This document shows, piece by piece, positions 4,889 to 7,070 of a DNA stretch of 7,070 nt (its first letter is position 1; every line of letters begins with the position of its first letter). Below the pieces are notes generated by a model. It was not told the origin of the DNA and ran no database searches. It saw only the letters and a list, made by a program, of their open reading frames with translations. The stretch lies in NCBI GenBank assembly GCA_015233285.1, contig JADFYA010000195.1, forward strand, positions 1 to 7,070. The letters run 5' to 3'. Both the position numbers and the translations under genes were made by a program. This DNA comes from Deltaproteobacteria bacterium (GTDB taxonomy: Bacteria > Desulfobacterota > JADFXK01).

Positions 4889-7070
4889 ATGGAAAATTCG
4901 GTGGCCATAACGAACGCAGTGACACCCTTCAGACTATTTACCGGTAACAGACTGGAATTACTCTTCCAAGAATTGACCAAGATCTTGGCCGCGCCTCTAT
5001 CCTCACCCTTTGAGCCGGAAGTTATCCTGGTCCAGAGCAAAGGGATGGAGCGCTGGCTGTCCATGCAGTTGGCCTCTCATTCGGGCATCTGCGCCAACTA
5101 CCATTTTCCTTTCCCCAATGCCTTCTTGAACAAAATATTTCAGAAGATTGTCCCCGATTTTCCCGATCCCACAGCCTTTGAGCCCAAGTTTTGCGCCTGG
5201 CGGATCATGAATATTCTCACCGAGTATTTGGATCGGCCGGGCTTTGAAAGCCTCCGGGCCTATCTGGGCGACTCTGGTCAAAGCCTGAAGCGATTACAAT
5301 TGGCGACCGGAGTTGCTGCGATATTTGAACAGTATACAATATATCGGCCGGACATGATCTCAAACTGGGAATCGGGCCGGGAAACCCATTGGCAAGCTGT
5401 GCTGTGGCGGGGGTTGAGCAGCGGTCACGAACGTCAACACCGGGCCGCTTTGGGGCTGGAATTATTGCAAAAGATCAAGGATGCCCGTCCGGGCGATTTT
5501 CACCTTCCCCAACGAGTCTCGCTGTTTGGCATATCTTATCTTCCTCCGGCCCATATCCGCCTTTTGGAAGGATTATCTCATCTTATAGAAATAAATATGT
5601 TTCTCCTGAAACCGTGTGTGGAATACCCAAGAAAGTCATCATCGGACCAAGAGAGAAGCGAACATGAATCCGACTCGGACTCACTCTGGCTTTCCAGCCA
5701 CCATACCCGTTCCGGAAGAGGTGATAGCCTGCCGGCTTCGACGGCGACCATGGGGCAGGAGTTCTTCGAGTTAATGTCATCTATAGACATTGAGACCATC
5801 AGTCTTTTTGAAGATCCCGGCCAAATGAGCCTTCTGTCCTGCATCCAGTCCGATATCCTCAATGCCGGCCACCATGCCGCCTCATTCAGCGACCGGACAA
5901 TGTTGTCTGCCGCGGATCAATCCGTTCGGATCCTATCCTGCCACAGCCCCATGCGGGAAATAGAAATACTGTATGATCAGTTGGTTGATATGTTTGAGCA
6001 CGATCCCGGCTTACAGCCGATAGACATCCTGGTCATGGCCCCCGATATCGAATCCTATGCCCCGTTTATCCAGGCGGTTTTTGAGTCGCCGGGCGATGAG
6101 CAAAAAAGGATTCCTTTTACGGTGGCTGACCGGAGTATCAGCCGGGAAAGTCGGATCATCGACAAATTTCTGGCTATTTTGGATCTTCCAGGCGAGCGTC
6201 TCACCGCCCCTCAGATCATGGACATCTTGGAAGTGCCGTCGATCCGGGACAAGTTCGGCTTTACGGACGGCGAGTTAGAACTACTGGTAAAATGGGTCGG
6301 AGACGTCCGGATCAAATGGGGCCTGGATAAAGACTTCAAAGGCCGGTGGGGCCTGGAATCATTCCCCGAAAACACCTGGAGAGCGGGCCTGGACAGACTT
6401 CTGCTAGGCTATGCTTTGCCGGGGAAAAACAGGATGCTATTCGAGGGGATTCTCCCCTATGATGATATTGAAGGGTCGGATGCGGCAATTTTAGGGGGGT
6501 TCACCAGGTTCCTGGACGAGCTTTTCAAACTCATCATGTCCCTGGGTCTAGGCAGAACCCTCCAGGACTGGTCTCAGACGCTGGCCGGAATCCTGTCGGA
6601 CTTTTTTGTGCTTGATGAAGATGCCCAATGGGAAATCCACGCCTTGACCCAGGCCATAGCCGAACTAGGCCGGATCCAAGAAATATCCGGATTCAATCAA
6701 CCGGTGGACCTGGGCCTGATCAAGTGGAACTTAAGCAACTACATGAAAAACAAAGGATTCGGGTTCGGGTTTATCACCGGCGGCGTCACCTTTTGTTCCA
6801 TGTTGCCCATGCGCAGCATTCCCTTTAAGGTCATCTGCCTCATCGGCATGAACGGCGATGCCTTTCCCGGACAATCCAGTCCCCTGGAGTTTGACCTTAT
6901 CGCCAAGAACCCCAAACCGGGTGACCGGTCCAAGCGCACCGGAGACCGCTATTTGTTTCTCGAAACCATAATTTCAGCCCGGACAAAGCTGTATATCAGT
7001 TACACCGGGCAAAGCTGCCAGGACAACAGCGTAATCCCGCCGGCTATGGTGGTCAGCGAGTTGATCGACT
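4889..7070 (+). CDS. recC: RecBCD gamma subunit RecC, 5' part (runs off window)
   Basis: RecC is the non-catalytic helicase-like subunit of exodeoxyribonuclease V. It splits the DNA strands and reads Chi during double-strand break repair with RecB and RecD. The frame is open for 727 codons to the window edge without a stop; E. coli RecC is 1122 residues, so several hundred residues are probably missing. Family signatures are SKGMERWL (50-57), NYHFPFPNAFL (70-80), LFGISYLPPAHI (212-223), MGQEFFEL after a variable loop, DILVMAPDIESYAPFIQAVF (379-398), IPFTVADRS, and VTFCSMLPMRSIPFKV with CLIGMN (633-655). A serine- and acid-rich loop at about 249-279 replaces the YWGDI-type segment of E. coli; such loops vary in the family. 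ATG 4889 has AGG (4880-4882) at suitable spacing. recB and recD are expected downstream but lie outside the window. Confidence 0.93.
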   Translation, partial: MENSVAITNAVTPFRLFTGNRLELLFQELTKILAAPLSSPFEPEVILVQSKGMERWLSMQLASHSGICANYHFPFPNAFLNKIFQKIVPDFPDPTAFEPKFCAWRIMNILTEYLDRPGFESLRAYLGDSGQSLKRLQLATGVAAIFEQYTIYRPDMISNWESGRETHWQAVLWRGLSSGHERQHRAALGLELLQKIKDARPGDFHLPQRVSLFGISYLPPAHIRLLEGLSHLIEINMFLLKPCVEYPRKSSSDQERSEHESDSDSLWLSSHHTRSGRGDSLPASTATMGQEFFELMSSIDIETISLFEDPGQMSLLSCIQSDILNAGHHAASFSDRTMLSAADQSVRILSCHSPMREIEILYDQLVDMFEHDPGLQPIDILVMAPDIESYAPFIQAVFESPGDEQKRIPFTVADRSISRESRIIDKFLAILDLPGERLTAPQIMDILEVPSIRDKFGFTDGELELLVKWVGDVRIKWGLDKDFKGRWGLESFPENTWRAGLDRLLLGYALPGKNRMLFEGILPYDDIEGSDAAILGGFTRFLDELFKLIMSLGLGRTLQDWSQTLAGILSDFFVLDEDAQWEIHALTQAIAELGRIQEISGFNQPVDLGLIKWNLSNYMKNKGFGFGFITGGVTFCSMLPMRSIPFKVICLIGMNGDAFPGQSSPLEFDLIAKNPKPGDRSKRTGDRYLFLETIISARTKLYISYTGQSCQDNSVIPPAMVVSELID

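Noticed and set aside
5389..5862. Alternative frames on both strands inside recC (5389-5667 plus, 5578-5862 minus)
   Set aside because: The RecC frame is continuous through here with family motifs on both sides, so these are shadows.

Overview
The window carries bacterial chromosomal housekeeping genes, all on the + strand: a small predicted membrane protein, transcription terminator rho, coaE, a stand-alone FlhB C-terminal-domain protein, pgeF, and the 5' two thirds of recC, which runs off the right edge. The base composition is moderately GC-rich. The proteobacterial-style Rho and RecC sequences, and the neighbourhood rho / coaE / FlhB-like / pgeF, suggest a deltaproteobacterium in the broad sense (Desulfobacterota-like). 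That placement is inferred from family resemblance and gene order, not from a marker gene.

Layout: 1-383 has no recognisable gene; the minus strand holds a stop-bounded open stretch with one hydrophobic segment and no ATG. 384-803 encodes an unrecognised protein with about three membrane segments. 804-1403 is 600 bases with no recognisable gene, and its last ~180 bases before rho are C-rich and G-poor. 1404-2650 is rho, full length if one -1 frame change is allowed at a CCCC run (1814-1817). 2651-2830 holds a long imperfect stem (2667-2782) that may be a structured RNA. 2831-4652 is a compact co-directional group: coaE, the FlhB-like gene and pgeF. 4653-4888 contains a promoter-like motif and a 102-base imperfect inverted repeat built from ATCTGYG units. 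4889-7070 is recC, with no stop inside the window.

How the genes fit together: Rho (termination), CoaE (last step of coenzyme A synthesis) and PgeF (peptidoglycan precursor editing) are core functions. The FlhB-like protein matches the part of the flagellar export switch downstream of its self-cleavage motif, but no other flagellar gene is present. recC probably begins a separate transcription unit (recBCD) after the inverted repeat.

I did not find a clearly new multi-gene system. The points most worth following up are the rho frame break, the possible structured RNA between rho and coaE, the C-rich rho leader as a possible autoregulatory element, and the inverted repeat before recC.
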